Source of the DNA: Turritopsis dohrnii
Taxonomy: Eukaryota > Cnidaria > Hydrozoa > Anthoathecata > Oceaniidae
DNA length: 64,000 bases
Direction: 5' to 3'
Assembly: GCA_027922465.2 (NCBI GenBank)
Contig: BQMF02000429.1
Span: 186,001-250,000 of the forward strand
This document shows, one piece after another, positions 1 through 10,619 of the stretch. Position 1 is the stretch's first letter; each line of letters opens with the position of its first letter. The position numbers and the translations under genes are program-made. The notes under the pieces were generated by a model, which was given only the letters and a program-made list of their open reading frames with translations, ran no database searches and was not told the origin of the DNA.

Positions 1-289
1 TTTAAAAAGTATTGTAGCTACTTATAACAATGCTCGCATATTGTTTTGGGCACAAACTTTTATGGTTGAGTTTTCGTAAGCATGCAATCATGTCATGTTC
101 ATTGAAGGAGAAGCAAAATAGATTTAAATTCATGATCACCAAGATATGTGTAATTCATAAAATAATTGTTTCTTTTTTCAAAGATTGTAGAATATTATCA
201 TTAAAGTCTGGCTCAGACCTCTGACGATTACGACAATTAAAAAATAAAATAATCGTCGCAATCACAAATTGCCAGGTGTGAACACTCTT
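1..289. other. AT-rich sequence, nothing recognised
   Basis: Only short random reading frames are present. I see no splice-bounded exon, RNA gene or repeat edge. A dispersed repeat begins just to the right. Confidence 0.4.
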
Positions 290-3140
290 AAGTATTTCAT
301 TAGTAACAAGAGGCCCCAGGCCTGAAGGTCAGCCCTTTAAGCAAAGCAGAAAAAAATTGATTGGAAAGCAAAATCGAAATACATTTTAACTCCTGGAAGG
401 TTGAAATAGGTATTTCTGAGATATAACTAGAGTGACAGTGGTTAAAGGAATAAGCCATTGTGGTTAAAAAAAATCTAAAACTGATATTGAATTCATAAAG
501 CAATGTATATCATTGCAAATTTAATTCAATACAATACATCACGGAGACATTAAATATACAAAACCTTTACTCAATGCCTCATTTTTACCTGTACACATAT
601 AAAACAAATTTTAAGCAGACAAGAAATCATTTACAATTGAATTGAATTGAATGCAAATCTCATTTCAAGTAAATAGAATATTATAAATATGATCAAATTC
701 AAGTCACTAACTCTTTAAAAAGTATATCACAAAATTCAGAGCAAGCTGTAATTCTCCTGATCACCAAGTTCAAAAGCAAACTTCTCTCTCATACAAAAAG
801 GAATTGCTACAGATTAAATATAAGTGATATATAATGTAATGTTAAAAGAAATATGAAGTTTCTGTATAGTTGGCACAGTGGACTTACTTATATATTTTTG
901 CCTTTCTTCAGATTGACAGAGTATCGACAATACAAAAGTAACAATCTTACAAAAACAAAACCAGTTCGGAATTTACAATTAGTTCTGACAGTGTTCAATA
1001 AGTTTAACAGTAATAATTATGGAAATTCTGATAAATCATAAGCCCAATAAAGCTGATATATACCCCTGACTCTGCTAACTCAGAGTCTGATATAACAACA
1101 TCTCCAACAGTTTTCCTAAAAAAAATGTGAAAGGTGACATTGAAAGTTTACTAATGAATTTAATATTAAATTTCTTATTAAGAAAAGTTTTAAAATTTTT
1201 GCAACCTTGGTTGATCAACATTACTTTATTTTGTCTAGCAAACCAATATCTTTATAAATATAATTGTTACCCTGTGTGTGTAGAGTGCCTGCTCCCCTTA
1301 CCGCTAACTTTAATTATAATGTTGGAAAATTCGTCAATGCAAACGTAAAAACACAGTTAAATGGATTTAGCACCACAATTGGTCATCCTAGATACTAAAT
1401 CAACAAGAACAAACAAGGAGAATAAGATTGATAACAAATAAACAAAAACATCATCGGGGTGATGTTCCTCTTTCCGCTAACTTGTTCCTCTTTCCGCTAA
1501 CTAATTTCACGTTCATCAAAAGTGATGCAAATAACAAAATTTTATGGAATTTAGTGTTCATAATAACAGTTTAATCCCTTTTCTCTCAATTTAAGTGCTT
1601 TCCTCCTTTGCTTTTACAGATATAAGACAACCACAGGCTTAATAAAAATGCATGCCTTTACTGTTTACAAATCGAAGGCAGCCATATTTTTATGAGCAAA
1701 GTTTTTTAGAGTGCCGTCTCGACAAGTCAACTTTTGATCGCAAAAATCTAGACACGTGATGGGAATTGCCCTACTGTGAGCCTAGAGTAATTATACAGTA
1801 AACACAGACATCGTTAATTTTGTTAAAAGCATGAACGGCGAATGTAATTATCAACATGTATATAGTGAATTATTTTTTACACTCGCAACATATGAAATCA
1901 ATTGTTTCTACACTTGTGGTGGAGATTTTCAACATGCGGAGGATACACACTAGAATGATCCTATAGAATTCAACGCAGTTGCAATTGCTAAAAAGCGTTA
2001 ACGCAATAAAAATTTTTTAATGACAGTTGGTCCTTTGGGTGAAAAGGTCTGCGAAACAAGTTTCACGTTTTCTTGAACGATAAATCTATGGGTGATATTA
2101 TCAACGTGAGATTTCACGCTAATTGAATGTCTGCAAAAAAATTTAACTGATTGAATAATCAAGCTGAAATCAGTGCTAACAAGAACAAATTTTGTTGCTA
2201 TAGCGGAGAAAGGACACGTGGTTACAGAATTACCTTGCTGTAAATTTTAGATGATTTGCTCGCGTATACGATATATATATACAAAAAAACTGTTTGTGTG
2301 GATAAAATCTCAGATGTTGGTAGCATTTAAGACAGCAGAGGAATAACAAGGAATCGATATGCTCCGTTAATTATGACACTTAATTTTGAAGCATTTATTT
2401 TTCGAGGAAGCCATTTTTAATATTATTTTCACAATGATCGCAACCCGGTGTTAGATTTTAGTCTATAATCAGTAAGTATTTGGCAATTCACTTTGAAACT
2501 TTTCATAATGATGGCTGAATGAATATATATACTTTTAGATAATAATTAGTTTTGTTTGATTTTTTGTCTTTAAATGAAGTAAATAAACCATCAAACTCAA
2601 AGTTAGCAGCAAGCGGCACATAGCGTTAAGGGGAGCAGGCACTCTATATTTTCTTACAAGTATGAATTTGCAAAGACAAATCCACGAAAAACGCAACCAA
2701 AATGGCACTCCCAAAAAGTTATCCACGCAAAAATTTATCACAATAAAAGGTAATTAATGTATTAGAATGGTTACGTATTTATTTTAAGTTTCGGTATGTA
2801 GATCATTTTTGCTTACCAGGCAGGGAACACAAATCAAATTCCTATGGTAGTAAAATGGGTTTATTTTATTCTCTACAACATTGAAATATCGATTAATTTC
2901 TTTCCCGTGAAAGAGCCACCAATTGTATTTCAGCAGTAAATCCTTTTTGATGATGATGTACAGAAAAAGGAAAAATGAACATATTTTTTTACTAGTTGGC
3001 TCTTCATCACGGAGATAAAAAATAACCCTAATCCTAAGCCTAACCCTGAACCTAAAACATCCTGTACGGAGAGTTGGGTGTGGGCGGGGTGAGATGGGGA
3101 GTGTTTGGGGAAAGGAAATAGTGTTGAGCCCCAAGCCATG
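290..3140 (+). repeat. Dispersed repeat unit, copy A
   Basis: The unit opens with CAAGAGGCCCCAGGCCTGAA at about 309 and matches 14914-16480 in the same order: the same opening block, a TTGAATTGAATTGAATG run, a block around 'CCAACAGTTTTCC', a 'CAACCTTGGTTGATCAACAT' block, and a tail of degenerate CCCTAA/CCCTGA telomere-like repeats (3024-3055). Copy A is longer because a 1.36 kb element has inserted at 1283-2644. No long ORF is shared by the copies. The 'AAGAGGCCC..GGGCCT' palindromic opening resembles dispersed elements I know from marine invertebrates; family unknown. Confidence 0.7.
1283..2644. mobile_element. Non-autonomous TIR DNA transposon, TA target duplication
   Basis: The left end GAGTGCCTGCTCCCCTTA (from 1283) is mirrored at the right end by TAAGGGGAGCAGGCACTC (ending 2644), with TA on both sides. 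Subterminal 'CTCTTTCCGCTAACT' motifs repeat near 1470-1500. There is no transposase ORF. The second copy of the host repeat (about 16060-16075) runs through the same point without this insert and so serves as an empty-site comparison. The TA duplication suggests a Tc1/mariner, pogo or similar superfamily; which one is not resolved. Confidence 0.75.
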
Positions 3141-3296
3141 ACAGGAGAAATAGAAAGTAGACTTGTAATATTCTAGTGATAAATCTTTTTAACATAAAAA
3201 CGTGGCCTCTACCTGTAAGCTGCCATCTTATATTACAAAAACAAATATGGCGTCACCATAAAAATATCTCAACACCCCAACTTGACGCCTAGTTGG

Positions 3297-5612
3297 TTAT
3301 CCAAATAGTTTCACTTTTAATGTCAAACAATGTTTCTTCGGTGCCTTGGTAAACACATCAGCCACATTTCATTCCGACGGTACATAATCGATAACAATAC
3401 GATTATAAGAATCTCTAAAGGCCGGTTTTCAGTTCATTCGCTGCGGTCGCGCGTGAGCGAACAGCTTTTTCATTCGCTCAGTAGTTAAAATGATTTGAAC
3501 TACCAGACGAATGAGAATGCGTCAGCCAATCAAAAGTCAGATCGCTCATTCGCGCGACCACAGCGAATGAACTGAAAACCGGCCTTAACAAAATGATAAC
3601 GAATATCTATATGTTTCGCTCTTGATCGATTCACTGGGTTCTTAATGAGGGCAATCGCGCCTTGATTATCGCATCGAATGATTGTTGGCTTTAGGTTCTT
3701 TGACAAGACATCAGTTAATAACTGGGTTAGAAAAATTGTTTCTTGACAAGTGATTGAAAGTGACATGTACTCAGCTTCGCATGTTGATAGGGCAACAGAG
3801 GATTGTTTCTTAGATTTCCAACTGATTGGTGGACCTGCTTCGTTAAGACTGACTGATATAATAACCAGTTGTACTTCGTCGGTCATCAACTGAAGCAGCC
3901 CAATCTGCATCACAATAAGCATGAATTCTCAGTTCCTTTTCGCTTTTGTGGAAGGTGAGTTTATAATCGACAGTTTGTTTGATATAACGAAATACATGTT
4001 TCAGCATGATCCAATCACCACTGTTAGGGTTTGGATAAATGTTGCGAAAGTTTCGTGACACAGTAACTCAAATCTGGACGGGTGCAGGTCATAGCATATA
4101 TAAGACTACCAACCATTTGTCGGTATAGTCTAATATCTGACTCCATGATCTGACTCATCATTATTTATCTGTTCATCATTTACACGATAAACGCCTGGAT
4201 TACTTTCACATGGAGTGCTTCTGGGTTTGCATTGGTCGAATCCAAATTTCTTGAGTATGTTGGCCAGATAGCGAGATTGGGACATTGATATTCCATCTTT
4301 TGTGACATCGAAGTCGATCCCTCTCCAAGATCTTTCATGTTGAAACGTCTATTCAATTCCAATTTAAGCGATTTTATCAAATCTTCTGAGCTTGATACTA
4401 TCATTATGTCATCGACCCAAACTAACAAAATACTAATTTCATTATTCTCTATAATTGTAAAATACACATGGGTCTGCAGTTGATTGAACAAAGTTCATTT
4501 CAGTTAAATATTGTTGGAGTAGATTGTGCCAGTTGCGGCCACTTTGTTTTAGCCCATAAAGTGACTTGTTGAGTTTCTATACAAGGTTGGTATCTTGGTG
4601 TTTGAATCCTTCTGGCTGTTCGACAAATACTTCACATTCGATTGGTGCATGGAGATAGGCTCCTTTTACATCCATTTGGTGCATCTTCCAATCGTTTTGT
4701 ATGGCTAGTTGTGTGAGAATACGTACGGATTCCATTCTTGCTGTCGGTGAAAAGGTTTCAGCATAGTCTATACCTTCTTTTTGACTGTACCCTTTTGCTA
4801 CATATCGGGCTTTATACGTAGGGTTCTCTGGGTCTCCTTTGATTGTGTATACCCATTTTCCCCCAACTGGGTTTCTTGCCATCAGGTAGATCAGTGACAG
4901 AAAAAGTGTTGTTTAACTTTAATGTGTTTATCTCTTCTTCCATGGCTTGTTTCCAATGGTCTGACTCACTTCCTTCTACTGCTTCTTTATAAGTGAGTGG
5001 GCCATAAATGACACAGCAATAATCATAATCTAAATACTCTCCAGTATCATACTCCCTAAATCGCTCAGGTGGTTTTCTGGTACGAGTTGGGTAACGGTTT
5101 TCACTAGGATTCTCAGTTGCTTCGGAATTTTCTCTAGGTTGGTCAGCATCCTGTGTATTGGCATTAGACTCTGGATCAGCATTCGGTGTTGCAAATAAAT
5201 TGTTTGGTTCTGCATATGGTTCTCATACGTTAAATTTCTCAGTGAATTTGACAACTCGGTGCTTCTTGACACATCTCTCTTCTGGGTAGTAAATAAGGTA
5301 TGACGGACTGTCCTTGTCATATCCAATAAAATACCCCATTTTTGAGCGAGAGTCCAACTTCTTCTGATTGTGCAAATACGCGTAGCACACAGTTCCAAAA
5401 ATATGCATTCTTGAAATATTTGGTTTTGTACCAGTGATAAGACCATAAGGAGTATTGTTAATTCGCTTAACATAACAGCGGTTTCGAATGTGTGTTGCTG
5501 TCATTATAGCATAAGTCCACAAATATTTGGGTAAACTTGATTCAATTAGTAGTGCTCCTCCCATTTCAAAAAGGGTTCGCCAGTTTCGTTCAGCTGTCCC
5601 ATTTTGGTGGGG
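3297..5612 (-). pseudogene. Ty1/copia-type retrotransposon pol, 5'-truncated and broken
   Basis: Read right to left on the minus strand, three parts of a copia polyprotein are visible. The first is the end of integrase (5612-5223; QNGTAERNWRTLFEMGG, then a core ending around VVKFTEKF). The second is reverse transcriptase (4882-4180; GGKWVYTIK, DVKGAYLHAPI and the catalytic motif as WVDDI). The third is RNase H (4061-3297; YCDADWA, STCEAEYMSL, KHIDIRYHFV, then NVADVFTKAPKKH after the MITE). Frameshifts separate the blocks, and a TGA replaces a codon just before NVADVFTK. The gag, protease and integrase N-terminus are missing. After the stop (3297-3299), a TTGGGG tract and TGTTGAGATA (3274 leftward) could be the polypurine tract and LTR start. 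The element cannot be autonomous. Confidence 0.9.
3419..3585. mobile_element. PIF/Harbinger-type MITE with TAA duplication
   Basis: A 167-bp palindromic element. Its ends AGGCCGGTTTTCAGTTCATT and its reverse complement form inverted repeats of about 33 bp with one mismatch, flanked by TAA on both sides (3416-3418, 3586-3588). TWA duplications are diagnostic of Harbinger. It sits inside the copia RNase H frame between RYHFV and the NVADVFTK block, so it is younger than the copia copy. Confidence 0.85.
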
Positions 5613-5639
5613 TGACCGTCAAACTTTAAATCAGCACCT

Positions 5640-6390
5640 AAATTGCCCAATTTTAGTCAAACCTGTCCTAAGTTCCTAGCATAAGTCAGTCATTAACTAT
5701 TCTGAATAAACAAACAATCCGAAATCCGAACGGACTTTCCGAAAACAGCAAAAAACTGCGACACAGATACATAGAATGTGTAAACCAAACAATTTCCTAC
5801 GCTTAAAAGCGCGGAAATTAAAAAATGAAGCTTTTAGTTTTGAATTTCAATGATTTTGTGCTCCTACATTGGTGTCTTGTAAGAATAATATGTGATAGGA
5901 GTGCATTACTTTTTTTATATTCATTCACACACAGTGCTTTAGTCTCTGTTATTGGAAAACAAATCACACATCATGCTCTGTCTGGCTTATTGAAAATGTT
6001 TACGTATAAATTCTGTGATTTTGATCAGAAAGAAACGATGGCTAAACCGAGCAGAATGTGTGCAAAGTAGTGCAATTTGACGTTGCATGAACATATCATT
6101 AGAAAGTTTCAGAGAACAGAAATCATGTTTTATTTTTCTGTTTTTGATTGTTGAAAGTGAAAGTTGTTTTTCTCTCTTTTTTCTCTATCTGATCTGGACG
6201 GGTCAAATTTCAAAGTTTTCTCTGGCGCCTCGGTCCCGATCTTGGTGGGGTCTCTTGTTTCACTATATTAACCTGTTTCACAACTTTCACAATGGTACTC
6301 AAATCTGTCAATACGCCCCTGATATTCTTAATAAAAAGATTGTTTTTCTCCTATGAGAGTCCAAAAAGTTATTTGTTAAAAGAACAACAA
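5640..6390. other. Intergenic sequence without recognised gene
   Basis: Short open frames (5825-6070, 6087-6356) have no domain, no supporting splice sites and phenylalanine-rich composition typical of AT-rich noncoding DNA. Confidence 0.4.
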
Positions 6391-6399
6391 TGGAGACAT

Positions 6400-6561
6400 A
6401 GACGTATTTAAGGTCATTTGCAAAAAGTGGAGGAGTCCAACATTACAATATTTCTTTTCAGTCTTAAGTATCGATTAGGTTTTTTGCATGCTTTCCTTTT
6501 ATACATAAATGACTAAATTTTCCTCCACAAATTTTGACGAAGCTCTAGCTACGCCTCTGGG
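6400..6561 (-). repeat. Dispersed repeat, partner of 32140-32310
   Basis: The stretch ending AGCTCTAGCTACGCCTCTGG reappears in inverted orientation at 32140-32310 (GGAGGCGTAGCTGGAGCT onward). The copies share the TTTGTGGAGGA, 'CTAATCGATAC' and 'GACTGAAAAGAAATAT' blocks in order. No coding content is seen. Confidence 0.65.
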
Positions 6562-6919
6562 AGAGATGAAGTAATCCGTTTAAATTTATTATTTTTGCTA
6601 ACAGATAACCTGTGTGAGACAGATTGCATAATCATATATCTTGAAAAGTATACATTTATATATGTTTTGTATATTTAAAACTGATTTTTCCACATTTTTA
6701 AGTTTTGAAAAATGTTATTTGGGGATGTCACAACAATAATCTTATCAATGAATTTATTGAATGAAAATATCCGCTTATTCTTTGTTTTCGCTGATGAAAG
6801 GTTCAGCCACAGGCAATCACGATTCTTCGGATATTGCTTTTGTCGGCAGTTCGTTATCAGCATTAATTGAGTATTCTAAAATACCGTGCAGTCATCAGTC
6901 AATGACTTGGTGTGACTGA

Positions 6920-7510
6920 AGTGTTAAGCTTATCAGATCACTCCGTTGCTACTTACAAGAAAGCCGTCTGTACCTGCTTCAACAACTTCGTCCTCAGCTA
7001 ACGGTGAAATCTGCAGTAGCGATTTATCAAACGATGTTGTTACCATTGTTTACCTATTGTTCGATCATCACATCAAAGACGAGCAATACCCACAAGAAAA
7101 AGATATATTCCTTTGAAGAAAGAGCCCAAAAGATCGTCAGGCAAGCAACTTTACCAAAGCTTGACGAAGTAGTAAAGAAAAAAGTGTGCGTAAACGTATT
7201 CAGATGTTTGAATGGCGATACTTATGAGATTTTTCACGACTACTTTGAAATAATGAGGAACAATACTCGAAATAATGGACAGTTAATTAGAATTCCAAAA
7301 ATAAGATTTGAATCTACAAAAAAGACCTTTTTCTTTCATGGGGCGAAAACTTTCAATAAAGTGCCTAGTAAGATCAGAAGTGCCCCATTTTTTAAAAAAA
7401 TACATTTTTTAACATTTACCAAACAGGACAAAGTGGTAGAACAGAATTTGTATATTGTATGTATCTTATTTTGAACTTTTTATCCTGTATAAATATTCGT
7501 AATAATGATA
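6920..7510 (+). pseudogene. 5'-truncated LINE, C-terminal tail of ORF2
   Basis: One frame open from about 6920 to the stop at 7474 encodes the post-RT C-terminal region of CR1/Jockey-group ORF2: VAIYQTMLLPLFTYCSI, then FEERAQKIVRQAT, then an FFHGAKTFNKVPSKIRSAPF block close to the stop. Endonuclease and the RT catalytic region are absent. The stop is followed within 40 bp by AATAATGATAATAACAATAATG, a simple-repeat tail expected at a LINE 3' end. 5' truncation is typical of target-primed insertion. The family resembles the full element at 23.4-27.3 kb, but this tail is divergent. Confidence 0.8.
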
Positions 7511-7883
7511 ATAACAATAATGCTAAAATTGGGCAATTTAGGCCAAATTTGGCCCAAATTTGCAAAGTTCTTCAATTTTCATGAAATTTTGCACAGATCA
7601 CATTTGAAAGGTGCTGATTTCGAATTTGACAGTCATTTTATCAGATAAGACCAAAAATGGGAAATTCGAGCCAAATTTGAACCAAATGTGAAAAGTTCTT
7701 CAATTTTCATGAAATTTTGCGTGGATTAAGTTTGAGAAGTGCTGCTTTCAAATTTGACAGTCATTTTGTCAGATTTGACTAAAATTGGACAATTTGGGCC
7801 AAATTTGGACCAAATTTAGAAAGTTCTTCAAATTTCACAACATTTTGCACAGATCATATATGAAAGAGGCTGATCTGTTGACA

Positions 7884-8097
7884 TCAAGGAGAAGCGGAAG
7901 AATTTTTTTTTGATTGATTGACGATTTGGTTGTTTTCAACTATTCAAACTAATTAAAGTTAAGGACAGCAATAATCAGCAAGGTTTAATTACAGTCAAGG
8001 TTAACCGATACTCAGTAAGAATTGACATAATTTAAACAGATTAAAACGAAACTTCCTGCAAATGAATGTCGGTATAAGAGGGGTCCGTCTCCTTTTG
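7884..8097 (+). repeat. Direct repeat R1, left copy
   Basis: Starts near TCAAGGAGAAGCGGAAGAAT and runs to ATAAGAGGGGTCCGTCTCCT. It matches 10347-10579 in the same orientation with few differences. The pair brackets the secreted-peptide gene at 9146-9813. It also interrupts the 128-bp tandem array, so this copy arrived as an insertion. Confidence 0.8.
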
Positions 8098-8103
8098 AAG
8101 CAA

Positions 8104-8136
8104 AATTTCCGTTTCCAACATTCTGAAACACACTGT
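8104..8136 (+). repeat. Isolated Tc1-like terminal sequence
   Basis: TTCCAACATTCTGAAACACACTGTA also occurs, with one change, at 50677-50702. Both look like one end of a TA-targeting element (compare the intact pair at 54163-54555). No matching opposite end was found nearby. Confidence 0.35.
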
Positions 8137-9062
8137 ATTATTGAATCATCAAAGGACTAATTAAAGTTGCTTACATGATCGATTTGAATAAACGATTGAA
8201 AGAATTGAAAAAAACTATACTACTCGAAGTTATAAACGCTTTCGTGCAATGTTTACATGACATCGTTGCAAAATTCGCATTTTCGCAAATTTGACAAGTG
8301 CTGATTTCGAATGTGACAGTCATTTTGGCAGATTTGACTAAAATTGGACAATTTGGGCCAAATTTGAAACCAAGTTTAGAAAGTTCTTCAAATTTCACAA
8401 ATTTGAACCAAATGTCGAAAGTTGTTCAATTTTCATTAAATTTTGCATGGAGTACATTTGAAAGGTGCTGTTGTCGTTTTGTCAGATTTGACTGAAATTG
8501 GACATATGGGCCAAATTTGGACCAAATTTAGAAAGAGCTTCAATATTCATAAAAATTTGTACAAAGCACAAATGGAAGATGTTTATTTTGAATTTTGCAG
8601 TCATTCTGTTAGATTCGACCATAATTTGGCAATTCGGCAATGTTGTATTTTTGAGAATAGTTATGTATCATTGTGTTAAGTCTTCAAGACAAGCGGCTTC
8701 ACCATAGATATTTACTAATTCTATGTTTACACTTACAAATTATTTTAAAAGCTTTAATGGCGTGTTCGTAAACAATATTTAGGCACGGTTTCAGATGGAT
8801 GGAGTTTGTATCTATTTGTTTCTATTTGTATCGCGTGTTAGTTTCATGATGCTGCTACCGTTTTGCACCATAAGGTTCCTGTATAACATAATTGCATCAA
8901 AGTGATTAGTTAGTTTTGCATGATAATAGGGACTATTAATTTTATGACTCAAAGCGAGAATGTCTATTGGTCAGCCAAGTAAATTTGTTATTCCGAATCG
9001 AAACGAGCTGTAATGATCGAGATTGACGCGATTCATCTAACAAAGGTCTATTGAGTTATAGC

Positions 9063-9072
9063 AAATATAAAT
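9063..9072 (+). promoter_or_regulatory. TATA-like box of the secreted-peptide gene
   Basis: ATATAAATAA lies about 80 bp before the ATG at 9146. A start of transcription near 9095 would leave a 5' leader of about 50 nt. Position and sequence fit; there is no direct evidence. Confidence 0.45.
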
Positions 9073-9145
9073 AAACCACAACTTCACTGGTGGATTCAGT
9101 TGACATCTTACTTCGATCACGGTAACAGTTCCTGAAAATTCAATC

Positions 9146-9813
9146 ATGAAGACCATAATTACGTTTATGCTTTTATCAATGTTGGTATCATTGTCTATGG
9201 CTAATACATCGCAAGGAAAAACTTTTGAGGAAGGTATGTCTTGTAGAAGAAAAAAAGTTAATACTTGAAATATCTGATAGAATTGTAACTATAAATAACC
9301 TGAAATTTTCTCTATATTTGTAGTTTTGGTTTGCAAGAGTGCACATTTATCTTCCTTATGTCATGACCAAAACAATGTGGAAGATTGGAAGGCATCTTGG
9401 CAAAACCTCATGAATGATCAGAGAATCAACGGTAAGGCGTGATAGATAATGGAAATGCTCGGTAAAGTATTTTCAGTTTTGTTTTCTTGTTTAAAATCTA
9501 GAACCATTTGTACAGAGAACCCGGATACACGCTGGTTTACTTTATAATGAGAATAATTCATGATCTTTTCACTATAGAAGCTGTTGGAATTGTAATGGCA
9601 AAAATATTGAAAAACAAAAGAGATCCCCGAAAGTAAGTGCATCACTCCTTTATCGAATTCGTCCACAGGTGAAATTTTTGGGATGATTCAATATTTGATG
9701 ACCTTAGTCAAAAAACGTGCTGTGGTTGAGTGTGTAAGATGAAGAGATAGAAACTTGATATAGCGATTTTCTTTTCCAGAGAAACTTCCCATCTGAATGC
9801 CATTTCTATTTAG
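9146..9813 (+). CDS. Small secreted peptide or precursor, four exons
   Basis: Exons 9146-9233, 9324-9431, 9578-9632 and 9780-9813 have consensus junctions (GAAG|GTATGT, ACG|GTAAGG, AA|GTAAGT; acceptors TTTGTAG, ACTATAG, TTTTCCAG). Phases 1, 1 and 2 agree, giving 94 residues. The product starts with a basic residue and a hydrophobic core (MKTIITFMLLSMLVSLSMA), a clear signal peptide with likely cleavage near residue 20. The mature part has two cysteines (VCKSAH, SLCHDQ), an amphipathic stretch EAVGIVMAKILKNKRDPRK and ends in HLNAISI. The basic KNKR/PRK sites could be processing sites, but no repeated peptide units are seen. I recognise no family. A toxin-like, antimicrobial or neuropeptide role is possible but not shown. 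The gene sits between two R1 repeats. Confidence 0.75.
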
Positions 9814-10045
9814 AGACCGACGATTTCATTAGAGCAGAAGATTTGTACTGAGACGAAAAGAGTAATTAACCGTTTTATTTTTAATTCTTAAGTCAACTTT
9901 TAAACCAAGCACGTTTACATCATTGTAGTAACTATTAAAGAAGAGATTCCATATGTTGTAGAAGAGATCCCATATGTTGTAGTTGTAGTAATTGTTATCG
10001 AGAGTATGTTGTGACTGTTCACTTTCTCGAGAAAAATCCTATATA

Positions 10046-10158
10046 CCTTATCGGGGATATTTTCGTCGGGGAAAAGTGACCAAATGTTTGCTTGAAAAAG
10101 TGATATTTGTAAATTTTAACGACGTAAATTTTCCCCGACGAAATTATCCCCGATAAGG
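10046..10158. mobile_element. Palindromic MITE, CCTTATCGGGG family
   Basis: Ends CCTTATCGGGGATATTTTCG and CGAAATTATCCCCGATAAGG are inverted repeats of about 30 bp flanked by TA on each side (10044-10045, 10159-10160). The interior repeats 'GTCGGGGAAAAGTGAC' and its reverse complement. Related copies lie at 12324, 34895-37140 and 39474-39562. Confidence 0.8.
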
Positions 10159-10346
10159 TAGCTTGCCTCTTATAACAGGATTTGCAAACTCAAACAGAAT
10201 TTATATTCGGGATATTTACATGTTACAACTTATTTAGGATTTTTGGGGATGAAAGTGATAAAAATTTGGGTTGCGTTATTACAGACGTGGATAGATATAT
10301 GGCAAAATATTTGCAATGGTTGATTTTGTGCAACGCAAGATCTGCA

Positions 10347-10579
10347 AAATCAAGGAGAAGCGGAAGAATTTTTCTTGATTGATTGACGATTTGGTTGCTT
10401 TCAACTATTCAAACTAATTAAAGTTAAGGACAGCAATAATCAGCAAGGTTTAATTACAGTTAAGGTTAAACAATACTCAGTAAGAATTGACATAATTTAA
10501 ACAGATTAAAACGAAACTTCCTGCCAATGAATGTAATAGTCAGGGGCCAATTGTCGGTATAAGAGGGGTCCGTGTCCTT
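10347..10579 (+). repeat. Direct repeat R1, right copy
   Basis: Matches 7884-8097 from TCAAGGAGAAGCGGAAGAAT to ATAAGAGGGGTCCGTGTCCT. It carries an extra stretch, AATAGTCAGGGGCCAATT, between 'CAATGAATGT' and 'GTCGGTATAAG' that the left copy lacks. Confidence 0.8.
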
Positions 10580-10619
10580 TTGATGCTAAAAGCAAACTTT
10601 TTTGATATTATTAACATAT

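Larger units (their letters stand above)
7523..8645 (+). repeat. Tandem repeat, unit about 128 bp, interrupted
   Basis: Units begin with AAAATTGGACAATTTGGGCC and carry in order 'CCAAATTT', 'AAAGTTCTTCAA', 'TTTTGCACAGATCA', 'AAAGGTGCTGATTTCGAA' and 'GACAGTCATTTTGTCAGATT'. Starts lie near 7523, 7651 and 7779, then the array resumes at 8281 with starts near 8339 and 8495. The interruption (7875-8280) contains a copy of a different repeat that also lies at 10347. Units differ by many substitutions, so the array is old. Confidence 0.85.

Noticed and set aside
3024..3055. CCCTAA/CCCTGA repeats as a chromosome end
   Set aside because: They are few, degenerate and recur in a dispersed repeat (16327-16361) and at 63120, with unique DNA on both sides. 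They are interstitial.
5030..5473. 147-residue minus-strand ORF
   Set aside because: It overlaps the copia integrase end in a different frame and has no domain of its own.
7523..8645. CRISPR-like array
   Set aside because: Units of about 128 bp are contiguous and diverged, with no spacers, in a eukaryotic context.
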